Assembly (NCBI GenBank): GCA_964486555.1
Contig: CAZANP010000092.1
Coordinates: 1 to 5,030, forward strand
Direction of reading: 5' to 3'
Length of the DNA stretch: 5,030 nt
Source: 4484-232 sp964486555
GTDB lineage: Bacteria; Thermotogota; Thermotogae; Thermotogales; Thermotogaceae
A program made the position numbers and the translations under genes. Each line of letters begins with the position of its first letter. Position 1 is the first letter of the stretch. The notes below the pieces were generated by a model that worked only from the letters and a program-made list of their open reading frames with translations, was not told the origin of the DNA and did no database searches. Positions 1 to 5,030 of this stretch are shown one piece after another.

Positions 1-1
1 T

Positions 2-34
2 TCTGTGGGAAATGAGGAATTCGAGGTGAGATGA
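2..34 (+). CDS. 3' end of an unidentified upstream gene (partial)
   Basis: Reading in frame 2 gives ten sense codons ending ...GNEEFEVR and a TGA at 32-34 that overlaps the start of the next gene as TGATG (or ATGA if the first ATG is used). This tight overlap is typical of co-transcribed genes and is the reason for choosing this frame. The other two frames close earlier, at TGA 13-15 and TGA 27-29, and either could instead be the true end. The fragment is too short to identify any family or function. If the call is right, the small membrane protein and the ComB gene that follow belong to an operon that begins outside the window. Confidence 0.4.
   Translation, partial: SVGNEEFEVR
23..28 (+). 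promoter_or_regulatory. Ribosome binding site deciding between two adjacent ATG starts
   Basis: GAGGTG lies 2 bases before the ATG at 31 and 5 bases before the ATG at 34. Counting from the GAGG core the spacers are 4 and 7 bases, so the second ATG is the better placed. The choice changes the protein by one residue only. Confidence 0.6.
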
Positions 35-273
35 TGGAGAATTTCCCAGCTTCTCTCTCCTATTTCGCTTTGTTCTTTGGTATAACCATCGTTGGGTTTA
101 TAGTCTTAGTCGCTGTAACACTCTGGTTGTTCAGGCACAACCTTTCCAAATGGAAAGAGGTTTCACCTTTCATGGATGAGAGGGAATACATCGAAAGGAT
201 GATAAAAGACCTCATAAGGGAGATTAGAAGTTTAAGAGAAGAGATTGAGGAGCTACGTAGAAGACTCTCGTGA
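34..273 (+). CDS. Small single-pass membrane protein with C-terminal coiled coil, function unknown
   Basis: A 79-residue protein that I do not recognise as a named family. Residues about 9-33 form one strongly hydrophobic segment (ALFFGITIVGFIVLVAVTLW) preceded by a short, nearly uncharged N-terminus and followed by positive residues (RHNLSKWK). This suggests an N-out, C-in single-pass membrane protein. Residues about 48-79 are highly charged, with spaced I/L residues (EYIERMIKDLIREIRSL then REEIEELRRRL), as expected for a coiled coil that could dimerise or bind a cytoplasmic partner. There is no signal-peptidase site, so it probably stays anchored. A start at ATG 31 would add one Met. The gene overlaps the probable end of the preceding gene and stands 24 bases before the comB-like gene, so it is likely co-transcribed with both. 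It is a real gene by its ribosome site, codon use and fit in the row, but its role is unknown. Confidence 0.7.
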   Translation: MENFPASLSYFALFFGITIVGFIVLVAVTLWLFRHNLSKWKEVSPFMDEREYIERMIKDLIREIRSLREEIEELRRRLS

Positions 274-284
274 TAGATTCTGTT

Positions 285-294
285 GGAAGGTGAT
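285..294 (+). promoter_or_regulatory. Ribosome binding site fixing the comB start at GTG 298
   Basis: GGAAGGTGAT matches the anti-Shine-Dalgarno well. Its AAGG core ends 7 bases before GTG 298. The in-frame TTG at 283 lies upstream of or inside this site and has no ribosome site of its own, so it is not the start. Confidence 0.75.
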
Positions 295-297
295 AAC

Positions 298-969
298 GTG
301 GTTAGAACTTTCATACTTCCCGAAGATATAGAAACAGATGGTGTTTGCCTTATAATAGACGTTCTCAGGGCAACCAGCACGATTGTAACAGCTCTTTCAA
401 ATGGTGCGCTGTTCGTAAAACCGGTCGAGAAGGTTGAAGAAGCTGTAAATATGAGAGAAGAAAATGCTCTCCTCTGCGGTGAAAGAGGTGGGTTGAAAAT
501 AAAGGGATTTGACCTTGGAAATTCACCTCTAGAGTACAAGGAAGAGATAGTAAAAGGAAAAAAGATAGTTCTGACAACGACGAATGGTACAAGAGCTGTG
601 AAACTTCTGAAATGCTCAAAGATAATAGCGGTTTCTTTCCTGAATGCTTCTTCCGTCGTGAATTTCGTGAAGGATTCGAAAGAGATAAACATCGTCTGCT
701 CTGGTACTGAAGGGAAGTTTTCCCTAGAAGATTTTCTCCTCGCTGGTATGATCGTGAAACTCCTCGACAGAGAAGATCTGGACGATGCTTCCAAAGTGGC
801 TATGCGTTATTATGAAAGTGTGAAGAATGTGGAAACAGAGCTCAGAAGATCATCGCATGCTCAGAAACTCATCAACCTTGGGTTTGAAAAAGATGTGATC
901 TTTTGTTCTCGAATCGACCTCTTCAACGTCGTGCCAATCTTGGAAGATGGTGTTTTCGTTTCTAAATAA
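298..969 (+). CDS. comB: 2-phosphosulfolactate phosphatase, ComB family
   Basis: A 223-residue cytoplasmic, probably Mg2+-dependent phosphatase. The family hydrolyses (2R)-phospho-3-sulfolactate to sulfolactate and phosphate, a step of coenzyme M synthesis in methanogens; many bacteria that make no coenzyme M also carry it. Family blocks are all present, numbered from GTG 298: DVLRATST at 21-28, CGERGG at 60-65, FDLGNSP at 71-77, TTTNGTRA at 93-100, LNASSV at 115-120, CSGTEG at 134-139 with SLED at 142-145, and a C-terminal SRIDLFNVVP block. Length matches the usual 220-240, and there is no signal peptide or membrane segment. The GTG start follows a good ribosome site; an upstream in-frame TTG at 283 would add five residues but lacks one. 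The gene lies 24 bases after the small membrane protein and ends facing the DUF554 gene. Family assignment is firm; the true substrate in this organism is not shown. Confidence 0.9.
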   Translation: MVRTFILPEDIETDGVCLIIDVLRATSTIVTALSNGALFVKPVEKVEEAVNMREENALLCGERGGLKIKGFDLGNSPLEYKEEIVKGKKIVLTTTNGTRAVKLLKCSKIIAVSFLNASSVVNFVKDSKEINIVCSGTEGKFSLEDFLLAGMIVKLLDREDLDDASKVAMRYYESVKNVETELRRSSHAQKLINLGFEKDVIFCSRIDLFNVVPILEDGVFVSK

Positions 970-1011
970 GAAGGACTGTGTTTACAAGGGTTAAATCCAA
1001 AACCACTCTAA

Positions 1012-1044
1012 TGTCACCCTCTTGGATCATCCAGGGATGTGATA
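1012..1044 (+). terminator. Hairpin in the gap between convergent genes, possible weak terminator
   Basis: The 970-1083 gap between the two converging groups holds an imperfect hairpin. Arms 1012-1026 and 1030-1044 pair at 13 of 15 positions (three of them G-T wobbles), with one 2x2 internal loop near the middle and a TCA loop. The inner part, CTTGGA/TCCAGG, is the strongest. It is followed on the + strand by a poor T-tract (CTTTGCTT), so it is not a textbook intrinsic terminator. Because the wobbles become A-C mismatches on the other strand, it should fold better in RNA from the comB side. I see no other structure, ORF or promoter in this gap. Confidence 0.35.
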
Positions 1045-1083
1045 CTTTGCTTAAAATCGCTTTAGACATGGCTTAGAAATTTC

Positions 1084-1770
1084 TTAGAAAAACATCTTGA
1101 GCCAATCGAAAAAGGGTATTATGAGAAGGGCGGGAAGGAAATTTCCAACCTTTATATCCCTTATCTCGAGTATTCTAAGGCCAAGTGCAAGAACCATGAC
1201 ACCGCCAACCCCGACAAAGTCTCCGAGAAATTCAGGAGTTGCCAGAAATTTCAAAGCAGAAGCGAATGAAACCAGAAGCCCTTGAACGAGGAAAACCATG
1301 ATGGCGGAGAAAACCACACCGACTCCAAACAAGGATGAAAGGATAGTTGAAGATATCCCATCAAGAAGGGATTTTATTAGAATGAGGTTTGGATCACCGG
1401 AAACACCTATATTTATCGATCCTATGATCGTCATGGGGCCTACCAGAAAGAGAACGGAGGCGGTAACGAAACCTTTTGCGAAGTTTGCTTCATCCTTTTT
1501 CTTCCTGTTCATGTAATCTGCCAATCCCTGAAGCTTTTCCTCTATTCCAAAAAGCGTTCCTATAACTCCACCAAGAGCCATGGATCCCAATATCAGGAGG
1601 AACTCTTTACCCTCCATGACCATCCGCACACCTATGGCAAGAGTCGTTAAACCAACGGCATGAAACAATATAACCTTGTACTTCTCAGGGATCCCTTTTC
1701 CGAATATGGTTCCAAAAGTCCCACCCAGAATCACCGCTATCGTGTTCACGATAACAGCGTAGTGAAACAT
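1084..1770 (-). CDS. DUF554 family integral membrane protein (YqgA/YdfK-like)
   Basis: A 228-residue multi-pass inner-membrane protein of the DUF554 family, whose members include E. coli YqgA and B. subtilis YdfK and have no firmly established function. About seven hydrophobic segments are visible: residues 3-24, 34-52, 56-75, 99-122, 134-172 (long enough for two), 183-201 and 210-227. A charged cytoplasmic-type loop (MNRKKKDE) lies at 87-94. Family hallmarks seen are the N-terminal NTIAVILGG, the GPMTIIGSI block at 111-119 followed by SGDPN and KSLLDGIS, and the C-terminal VGNFLPALLIIP. Its ATG shares one base with the stop of the PLP-enzyme gene (TAATG), and its AGGAGG ribosome site (1779-1784) lies inside that gene, encoding two of its arginines. 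This implies translational coupling. A transporter or channel serving the PLP enzyme is plausible but unproven. It is the last gene of the leftward group. Confidence 0.88.
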   Translation of the reverse strand: MFHYAVIVNTIAVILGGTFGTIFGKGIPEKYKVILFHAVGLTTLAIGVRMVMEGKEFLLILGSMALGGVIGTLFGIEEKLQGLADYMNRKKKDEANFAKGFVTASVLFLVGPMTIIGSINIGVSGDPNLILIKSLLDGISSTILSSLFGVGVVFSAIMVFLVQGLLVSFASALKFLATPEFLGDFVGVGGVMVLALGLRILEIRDIKVGNFLPALLIIPFFDWLKMFF

Positions 1771-2714
1771 TACTCGAACCTCCTGGTTTGGGCAAAGAGC
1801 CCAAACAACCCTCCCGTGTGAACGAAAAGAACCTTTTTCCCACTACCTTTCATCATCTCAACCATTCCTCTGAAAGCCTTCCCAGTGTAGACAGGATCCA
1901 GTATTATGCCCTCAAGCTTCGCCATTTTCTCTATCATCTCCACGTCATCTTCACTGGGTACGGCATAGGCTGGGCCACTGAAGTCATCAACAACTTCGTA
2001 ATCTAGTTTTTCCACATGGATTCCCATTTCCTTCATACCTTCAACTATTCTTTCTATCCTTTCGTAGAAAAGGTCTTTTGACCTCTTCGTCACGTTGATT
2101 CCCACAAGATGGGGCTTCTTTCCCAAAAGTGAAAGACCCGATGCGAGTCCTGCAACTGTTCCTCCACTTCCAAGGGCACTGAAAACGGCATCGAACTCTT
2201 CAAGGTCCATCTGATCCCTTATCTCGAAGACAGCATGATAATAACCAAGAGCGCCAAGCGGATTAGATCCACCCTCTGGTATTATGTAAACCTTTCTACC
2301 TTTTTTTTCGTATTCTACCTTTTTCTCCTTGAATATCTCATCTATCCTCTCATACTCTTCGGGAGTTATCTCGACTATCTCGGCTCCAAGAAGATGATCG
2401 ATGAAGTAGTTCCCGTTGAATACGAACTCATCACTCTTTCTGAGAAAAAGAACAGGAAACATTCCCAGCTTTATCGAGAAGTAAGCGGTTGCTCTTGCAT
2501 GGTTCGATTGAATACCACCACACGTGAAAACGGTATCACACTTCTTTGAAAGAGCATCGGCTAGAAGAAATTCCAGCTTCCTCACTTTGTTCCCACTTCC
2601 CACCATCTCCGTGAGATCGTCCCTTTTAACCCAGATTTCAAAACCGAATTCATCAGAAGCCCTCTTCAAAAATTCGATGGGAGTTGGCTTTTGAGCAAGA
2701 TTCAACCTGTTCAT
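1770..2714 (-). CDS. PLP-dependent D-cysteine desulfhydrase-like enzyme (ACC deaminase family)
   Basis: A 314-residue cytoplasmic enzyme of fold-type II PLP proteins, in the ACC deaminase / D-cysteine desulfhydrase / L-cysteate sulfo-lyase family; length is normal. Visible motifs: KRDDL at 30-34; GSGNKVRKLEFLL at 39-51 with the PLP Schiff-base lysine at K43; CGGIQSNHAR at 65-74 with the catalytic-region S70, N71 and H72; PEGGSNPLGALGY at 146-158; the phosphate-binding GSGGTVAGL at 182-190; DPVYTGKAF at 273-281; and HTGG at 299-302. In true ACC deaminases the residue after DPVY is Glu and the one before the last GG is Leu (HLGG); here both are Thr (T277, T300), the pattern reported for D-cysteine desulfhydrases. 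The predicted reaction is D-cysteine to pyruvate, H2S and ammonia. ACC deaminase or cysteate lyase activity cannot be excluded. The ATG start has AAGGAGGT with good spacing. The gene lies 24 bases after the TetR gene and overlaps the DUF554 gene by one base. Confidence 0.9.
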   Translation of the reverse strand: MNRLNLAQKPTPIEFLKRASDEFGFEIWVKRDDLTEMVGSGNKVRKLEFLLADALSKKCDTVFTCGGIQSNHARATAYFSIKLGMFPVLFLRKSDEFVFNGNYFIDHLLGAEIVEITPEEYERIDEIFKEKKVEYEKKGRKVYIIPEGGSNPLGALGYYHAVFEIRDQMDLEEFDAVFSALGSGGTVAGLASGLSLLGKKPHLVGINVTKRSKDLFYERIERIVEGMKEMGIHVEKLDYEVVDDFSGPAYAVPSEDDVEMIEKMAKLEGIILDPVYTGKAFRGMVEMMKGSGKKVLFVHTGGLFGLFAQTRRFE

Positions 2715-2738
2715 ACGGTATACCTCCTTGAAGTAGTA

Positions 2739-3329
2739 TCATTGCTTTATCAGACCGTATTTGAGTATCTTGATGAGGTACGACAGATACTCCTCCATCC
2801 TGTCGATGTCGATCTCATCTTCATACAGCTCGTTCAAATGAAAAAATACCATATTCAGGAACTTTATCAGAAATTCTAACGGGATATCGTCTCGTATTTC
2901 TCCTTCTTCAACACCTTGTCTTACGTATTTCTCAAGGAACTCGATGGATACGTCTTCGAATTGTGTGAGAACCTTTCTGTATATAGGTTTATCCCTCACC
3001 TTCAGAAGTTGAAAGCTCATCCTTGAAAGTTTCGGGTATTTCCTGAACATCTCTATATTCGCTTTGATACCCATTTCAAGAAGTTCGAAAAAACCATTTG
3101 GTCTTTTCTTCAACACTTCGGAAAGATTCTCTTTCTTCTTTTCAACTATCAAGTCGAGGATGTACAGATAGAGTTCTTCCTTGCTTCTAAAATGATAGTA
3201 AAACTCACCTTTACTCACACCGGCTCTTTTTAAGATCCTGTTGAGAGAAGCTTCGTAATAGGTGTGCGCAGAGAACTCATCTATAGCTGCTTCCACCAGT
3301 TTTTCTATCTTCGAGAATTTTCCTCTCAC
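2739..3329 (-). CDS. TetR/AcrR family transcriptional regulator
   Basis: A 196-residue one-component repressor-type protein. The N-terminal TetR DNA-binding domain covers about residues 5-52. Its helix-turn-helix (ILKRAGVSKGEFYYHFRSKE, 32-51) matches the family consensus in which the turn G-V-S-K-G is followed by F/L-Y-Y/H-H-F-x-S-K-E-E-L. Residues 55-196 are helical, fit a ligand-binding and dimerisation domain, and are not diagnostic of the ligand. The start is GTG at 3329, preceded by GAGGTG (3337-3342) with a 7-base spacer; this site overlaps the TGA stop of the permease gene, so the two are tightly linked (11-base gap). As the third gene of the leftward group, next to an ABC exporter pair, it probably controls that operon and thereby itself. 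Its operator is expected upstream of 5003, outside the window. No operator palindrome was found near its own start. Family call is firm; target and inducer are inferred. Confidence 0.9.
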   Translation of the reverse strand: MRGKFSKIEKLVEAAIDEFSAHTYYEASLNRILKRAGVSKGEFYYHFRSKEELYLYILDLIVEKKKENLSEVLKKRPNGFFELLEMGIKANIEMFRKYPKLSRMSFQLLKVRDKPIYRKVLTQFEDVSIEFLEKYVRQGVEEGEIRDDIPLEFLIKFLNMVFFHLNELYEDEIDIDRMEEYLSYLIKILKYGLIKQ

Positions 3330-3340
3330 AACTTTTCACC

Positions 3341-4141
3341 TCATATCAGTATATCTTCCCTTTCAAAGATCTTCTGGGATACAAACAGAATTCCCATTGA
3401 TACCACAATGATCATGAGAGCGTTCATCCCAAATATCTGTCTCTTGACGATGGTATCCGTCAATGGAAGATAGTGGAAAACGCAAATCTTTTCTAGCCAT
3501 TTTATCTTCTCGATTGTGGAAGCTAAAGCGTTCCCAAAGTACATGAAGATCAAGATGCCAAGGGATATAGACGTTGTTAAGGACGATCTCTGGAAGATCA
3601 CCGATAGAAGCACAGCGATGGAGCTAAAGAAAATTTGTATGGTCAAAACGTAAAGGCCAAATCCAAAGAGAACTTTCTGACTGTATCCTACCGTTACGAA
3701 GACCTTGAAGAAAGCGAGCGTTCCTATCGTGAAGGTCAAAGAAAGTGAAAGCACGAAAATCAGCAACGCCAGAACTTTCTGCCTGAACAGATACTTTCTT
3801 GAAATGGGCTTGACCAGAATATACTCTATCGTCTTCTCTTCGAATTCCTTCGCAAAGATACCACCTGCCATCATCGATGCGAATACTCCCACTAGGATGT
3901 ATATGAAACTCATACCCTCCGATCCAAAGATCCCTTCCGGCATTGAAAAGAGTTCCACATCTATACTGAACGCTTTGAGCAGGAATTTAGGTACCTTTTC
4001 TAGAAACTTTACCATAGTCTCGGACTCTTCCAAAAATTGATTCGTGAATGGTATGTACATGAGTATGAACAAGGTTATTATTCCAATCCATATGATGAAG
4101 GTCCTCAACTTCGATCTGATCTCCCGGACAATTATGTTCAT
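3341..4141 (-). CDS. ABC-2 type transporter permease
   Basis: A 266-residue integral membrane subunit of an ABC-2 type exporter, pairing with the ATPase encoded just before it. Six membrane segments are visible: residues about 14-32, 77-97, 121-147, 157-184, 189-210 and 238-256. A large extracytoplasmic loop (33-76) follows the first. The cytoplasmic stretch EFEEKTIEYILVKPISRKYL at 99-118, between segments 2 and 3, is the typical ABC-2 block (E-x-T-x-E-x-L-x-x-P-x-S-R) thought to contact the ATPase. The start is ATG 4141, preceded by AGGAGGG with a 5-base spacer, leaving a 10-base gap to the ATPase gene. An in-frame TTG at 4168 would add nine residues and overlap the ATPase gene, but it has no ribosome site. 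The substrate cannot be read from sequence; with a neighbouring TetR gene, export of a toxic small molecule, peptide or lipid-like compound is likely. Confidence 0.88.
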   Translation of the reverse strand: MNIIVREIRSKLRTFIIWIGIITLFILMYIPFTNQFLEESETMVKFLEKVPKFLLKAFSIDVELFSMPEGIFGSEGMSFIYILVGVFASMMAGGIFAKEFEEKTIEYILVKPISRKYLFRQKVLALLIFVLSLSLTFTIGTLAFFKVFVTVGYSQKVLFGFGLYVLTIQIFFSSIAVLLSVIFQRSSLTTSISLGILIFMYFGNALASTIEKIKWLEKICVFHYLPLTDTIVKRQIFGMNALMIIVVSMGILFVSQKIFEREDILI

Positions 4142-4146
4142 GTTTT

Positions 4147-4153
4147 CCCTCCT
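4147..4153 (-). promoter_or_regulatory. Ribosome binding site fixing the permease start at ATG 4141
   Basis: On the minus strand AGGAGGG is followed by AAAAC and ATG. The site overlaps the TAG stop codon of the ATPase gene (4154-4152), so terminating ribosomes arrive directly on it. This supports the ATG at 4141 over the upstream in-frame TTG at 4168. Confidence 0.8.
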
Positions 4154-5003
4154 ATTTGTAATATTCAAGGAAGATATCTTCGAGTGTTGGGCTCTTTACC
4201 TCGATATCTTCAAAACCCAATTCACACACTTTTTGAAGGAATCTCCTCATATCATCGTTTGGAACGTGAAACGTCACAACACCGTTTTCACAGGACTTTC
4301 TGTATTCTTCCAATTCTCCTCTCAATCCGTACACTCTCACTATTTTGTAAGAGATCTTTCTCAACGAGTCCACATCTCCATCCTTTATAACCACTCCGTC
4401 CTTTATCATCCCGAACCTCTGGCAAATTCTCTCAACTTCCGACAAAATATGAGAGGAAAACAGAATAACCGTCCCCATCTTCCTATGTCTTTCTAAAAGT
4501 TGGTAAAACCTTTGCTGAACGAGAGGATCCAATCCGTTTGTGGGCTCATCCATGATCAAGTACTTTGGTTTGTGGACCAGAGCTTGAAGGATGGCCACTT
4601 TTTTCTTATTCCCATGTGACAGATCCCTGAACCTTTTGTCCATCTCTATCCCCAAAGTCTCTATGAGTTCCTTCTCGTACACTGTATCCACGTTCTTGTA
4701 AAATCTTCTGTTGAATTCAAGAAATTCTCCGACTTTCATATCACCGTAGAAGTTGACTTCACCTGGTACGTAACCTATCTCGTGCTTTATCCTGTCCAAC
4801 TCATCGGGTACCTTAAAATCGCCTATGTAAACCTCCCCTTCATCTGCCTTTATCATTCCTATGATCGTTCTTATCGTGGTCGTTTTTCCCGCACCGTTCG
4901 GACCTATGAGACCATAGATCACCCCTTCATCTATTTCGAATGAGACATCTTCAATTCCCCTGATACGTCCATAGTACTTTTTCAATTTAAGGACTCTCAG
5001 CAC
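4152..5003 (-). CDS. ABC-2 type transporter ATP-binding protein
   Basis: A 283-residue cytoplasmic ATPase subunit of the exporter whose permease follows 10 bases downstream. Motifs in order: Walker A GPNGAGKTT at 34-42; Q-loop region IGYVPGEVNFYGD at 76-88, where the usual Gln is replaced by Gly-Glu; signature LSHGNKKKVA at 128-137, a variant of LSGGQ; Walker B YLIMDEP at 148-154 with catalytic E153; D-loop GLDP at 157-160; and H-loop SSHIL at 183-187 with H185. The C-terminal SPTLEDIFLEYY is the standard ending of this drug, bacteriocin and natrium-type ABC-2 ATPase group. GTG at 5003 is chosen because GGAGG lies 8 bases before it and the protein then begins like its relatives (MLRVLKLKKYYG). 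The frame stays open to the window edge, so a longer start cannot be strictly excluded. It is the first complete gene of the leftward group; its promoter is outside the window. Confidence 0.92.
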   Translation of the reverse strand: MLRVLKLKKYYGRIRGIEDVSFEIDEGVIYGLIGPNGAGKTTTIRTIIGMIKADEGEVYIGDFKVPDELDRIKHEIGYVPGEVNFYGDMKVGEFLEFNRRFYKNVDTVYEKELIETLGIEMDKRFRDLSHGNKKKVAILQALVHKPKYLIMDEPTNGLDPLVQQRFYQLLERHRKMGTVILFSSHILSEVERICQRFGMIKDGVVIKDGDVDSLRKISYKIVRVYGLRGELEEYRKSCENGVVTFHVPNDDMRRFLQKVCELGFEDIEVKSPTLEDIFLEYYK

Positions 5004-5011
5004 ATTTTCAA

Positions 5012-5019
5012 CCTCCTCC
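5012..5019 (-). promoter_or_regulatory. Ribosome binding site of the ABC ATPase gene
   Basis: GGAGGAGG ends 8 bases before GTG 5003 on the minus strand. An ATG overlaps the GTG (ATGTG) but is out of frame. The remaining bases to the window edge contain TAA (5026-5024) and TGA (5010-5008), either of which could end an upstream gene. There is too little sequence to place a promoter or operator. Confidence 0.7.
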
Positions 5020-5030
5020 GGTATTAGACC

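Noticed and set aside
283..297. TTG at 283 as the comB start
   Set aside because: No ribosome site precedes it, and the GGAAGGTGAT just inside it is correctly placed for GTG 298.
60..794. A 244-codon open frame on the minus strand opposite the small membrane protein and comB
   Set aside because: It is antisense to two genes that have ribosome sites and, for comB, clear family motifs. Its translation is Ser/Phe-rich low-complexity sequence typical of a shadow frame.
1072..1090. Direct repeat CTTAGAAA (1072-1079 and 1083-1090) and the AGAAATTTCT palindrome at the end of the DUF554 gene
   Set aside because: Short AT-rich repeat in AT-rich sequence, partly coding; no third copy and no link to a mobile element.
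2717..2724. GGTATACC palindrome between the ribosome site and start of the lyase gene, as a TetR operator
   Set aside because: It is only 8 bases, too short for a TetR-type operator, lies inside a translation initiation region with no visible promoter, and is not repeated elsewhere in the window.
3341..3360. ATAT-rich dyad (ATATCAGTATAT) at the permease-TetR junction as an operator
   Set aside because: Only four bases per arm, all A/T, and it encodes the last permease residues; no promoter is seen beside it.
4142..4168. TTG at 4168 as the permease start
   Set aside because: It would overlap the ATPase gene by 17 bases without a ribosome site, while ATG 4141 has AGGAGGG at ideal distance.
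4044..4496. Plus-strand open frames of up to 150 codons across the ATPase and permease genes
   Set aside because: They lie antisense to intact ATPase and permease motifs, lack ribosome sites, and give no recognisable protein.
5004..5030. TAATAC at the right edge as a -10 box for the leftward operon
   Set aside because: Poor match to TATAAT, no -35 can be seen within the window, and it lies almost on the ribosome site.

Overview
The window looks like a chromosomal segment of a thermophilic, AT-leaning bacterium, most probably of the Thermotoga group. The grounds are Lys/Glu/Ile/Arg-rich proteins, a strong preference for AGA/AGG arginine and ATA isoleucine codons, very strong GGAGGTGA-type ribosome sites, GTG starts, and genes packed with 1-24 base gaps. 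The taxonomic call is an inference from composition and from gene types familiar in Thermotoga; no database search was possible.

Layout: two convergent gene groups meet at a 114-base gap (970-1083). The left group reads rightward: the last codons of an unidentified upstream gene, a small protein with one membrane helix and a coiled coil (34-273), then a ComB-family 2-phosphosulfolactate phosphatase (298-969). The right group reads leftward as five closely spaced genes: ABC-2 exporter ATPase (5003-4152), ABC-2 permease (4141-3341), TetR regulator (3329-2739), PLP-dependent enzyme of the ACC deaminase / D-cysteine desulfhydrase family (2714-1770), and a DUF554 membrane protein (1770-1084). Every junction on the right is 24 bases or shorter, and the last one is a 1-base TAATG overlap, so a single operon is likely. 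Its promoter, and that of the left group, must lie outside the window.

How they work together: the ATPase and permease form a complete minimal exporter, and the TetR protein encoded just after them is the natural candidate for its ligand-responsive repressor. The PLP enzyme carries Thr at the two positions that are Glu and Leu in true ACC deaminases, so D-cysteine desulfhydrase or a related sulfur-releasing lyase is the better call. Its translational coupling to DUF554 suggests a lyase plus membrane partner, possibly for a substrate or product. ComB on the opposite strand also acts on a C3 sulfur compound, giving a speculative sulfur/sulfonate theme. There is no RNA gene, mobile element, CRISPR array or intergenic stretch over 300 bases. 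Nothing here amounts to a clearly new system; the most open questions are the roles of DUF554, of ComB outside coenzyme M synthesis, and of the small helix/coiled-coil protein.
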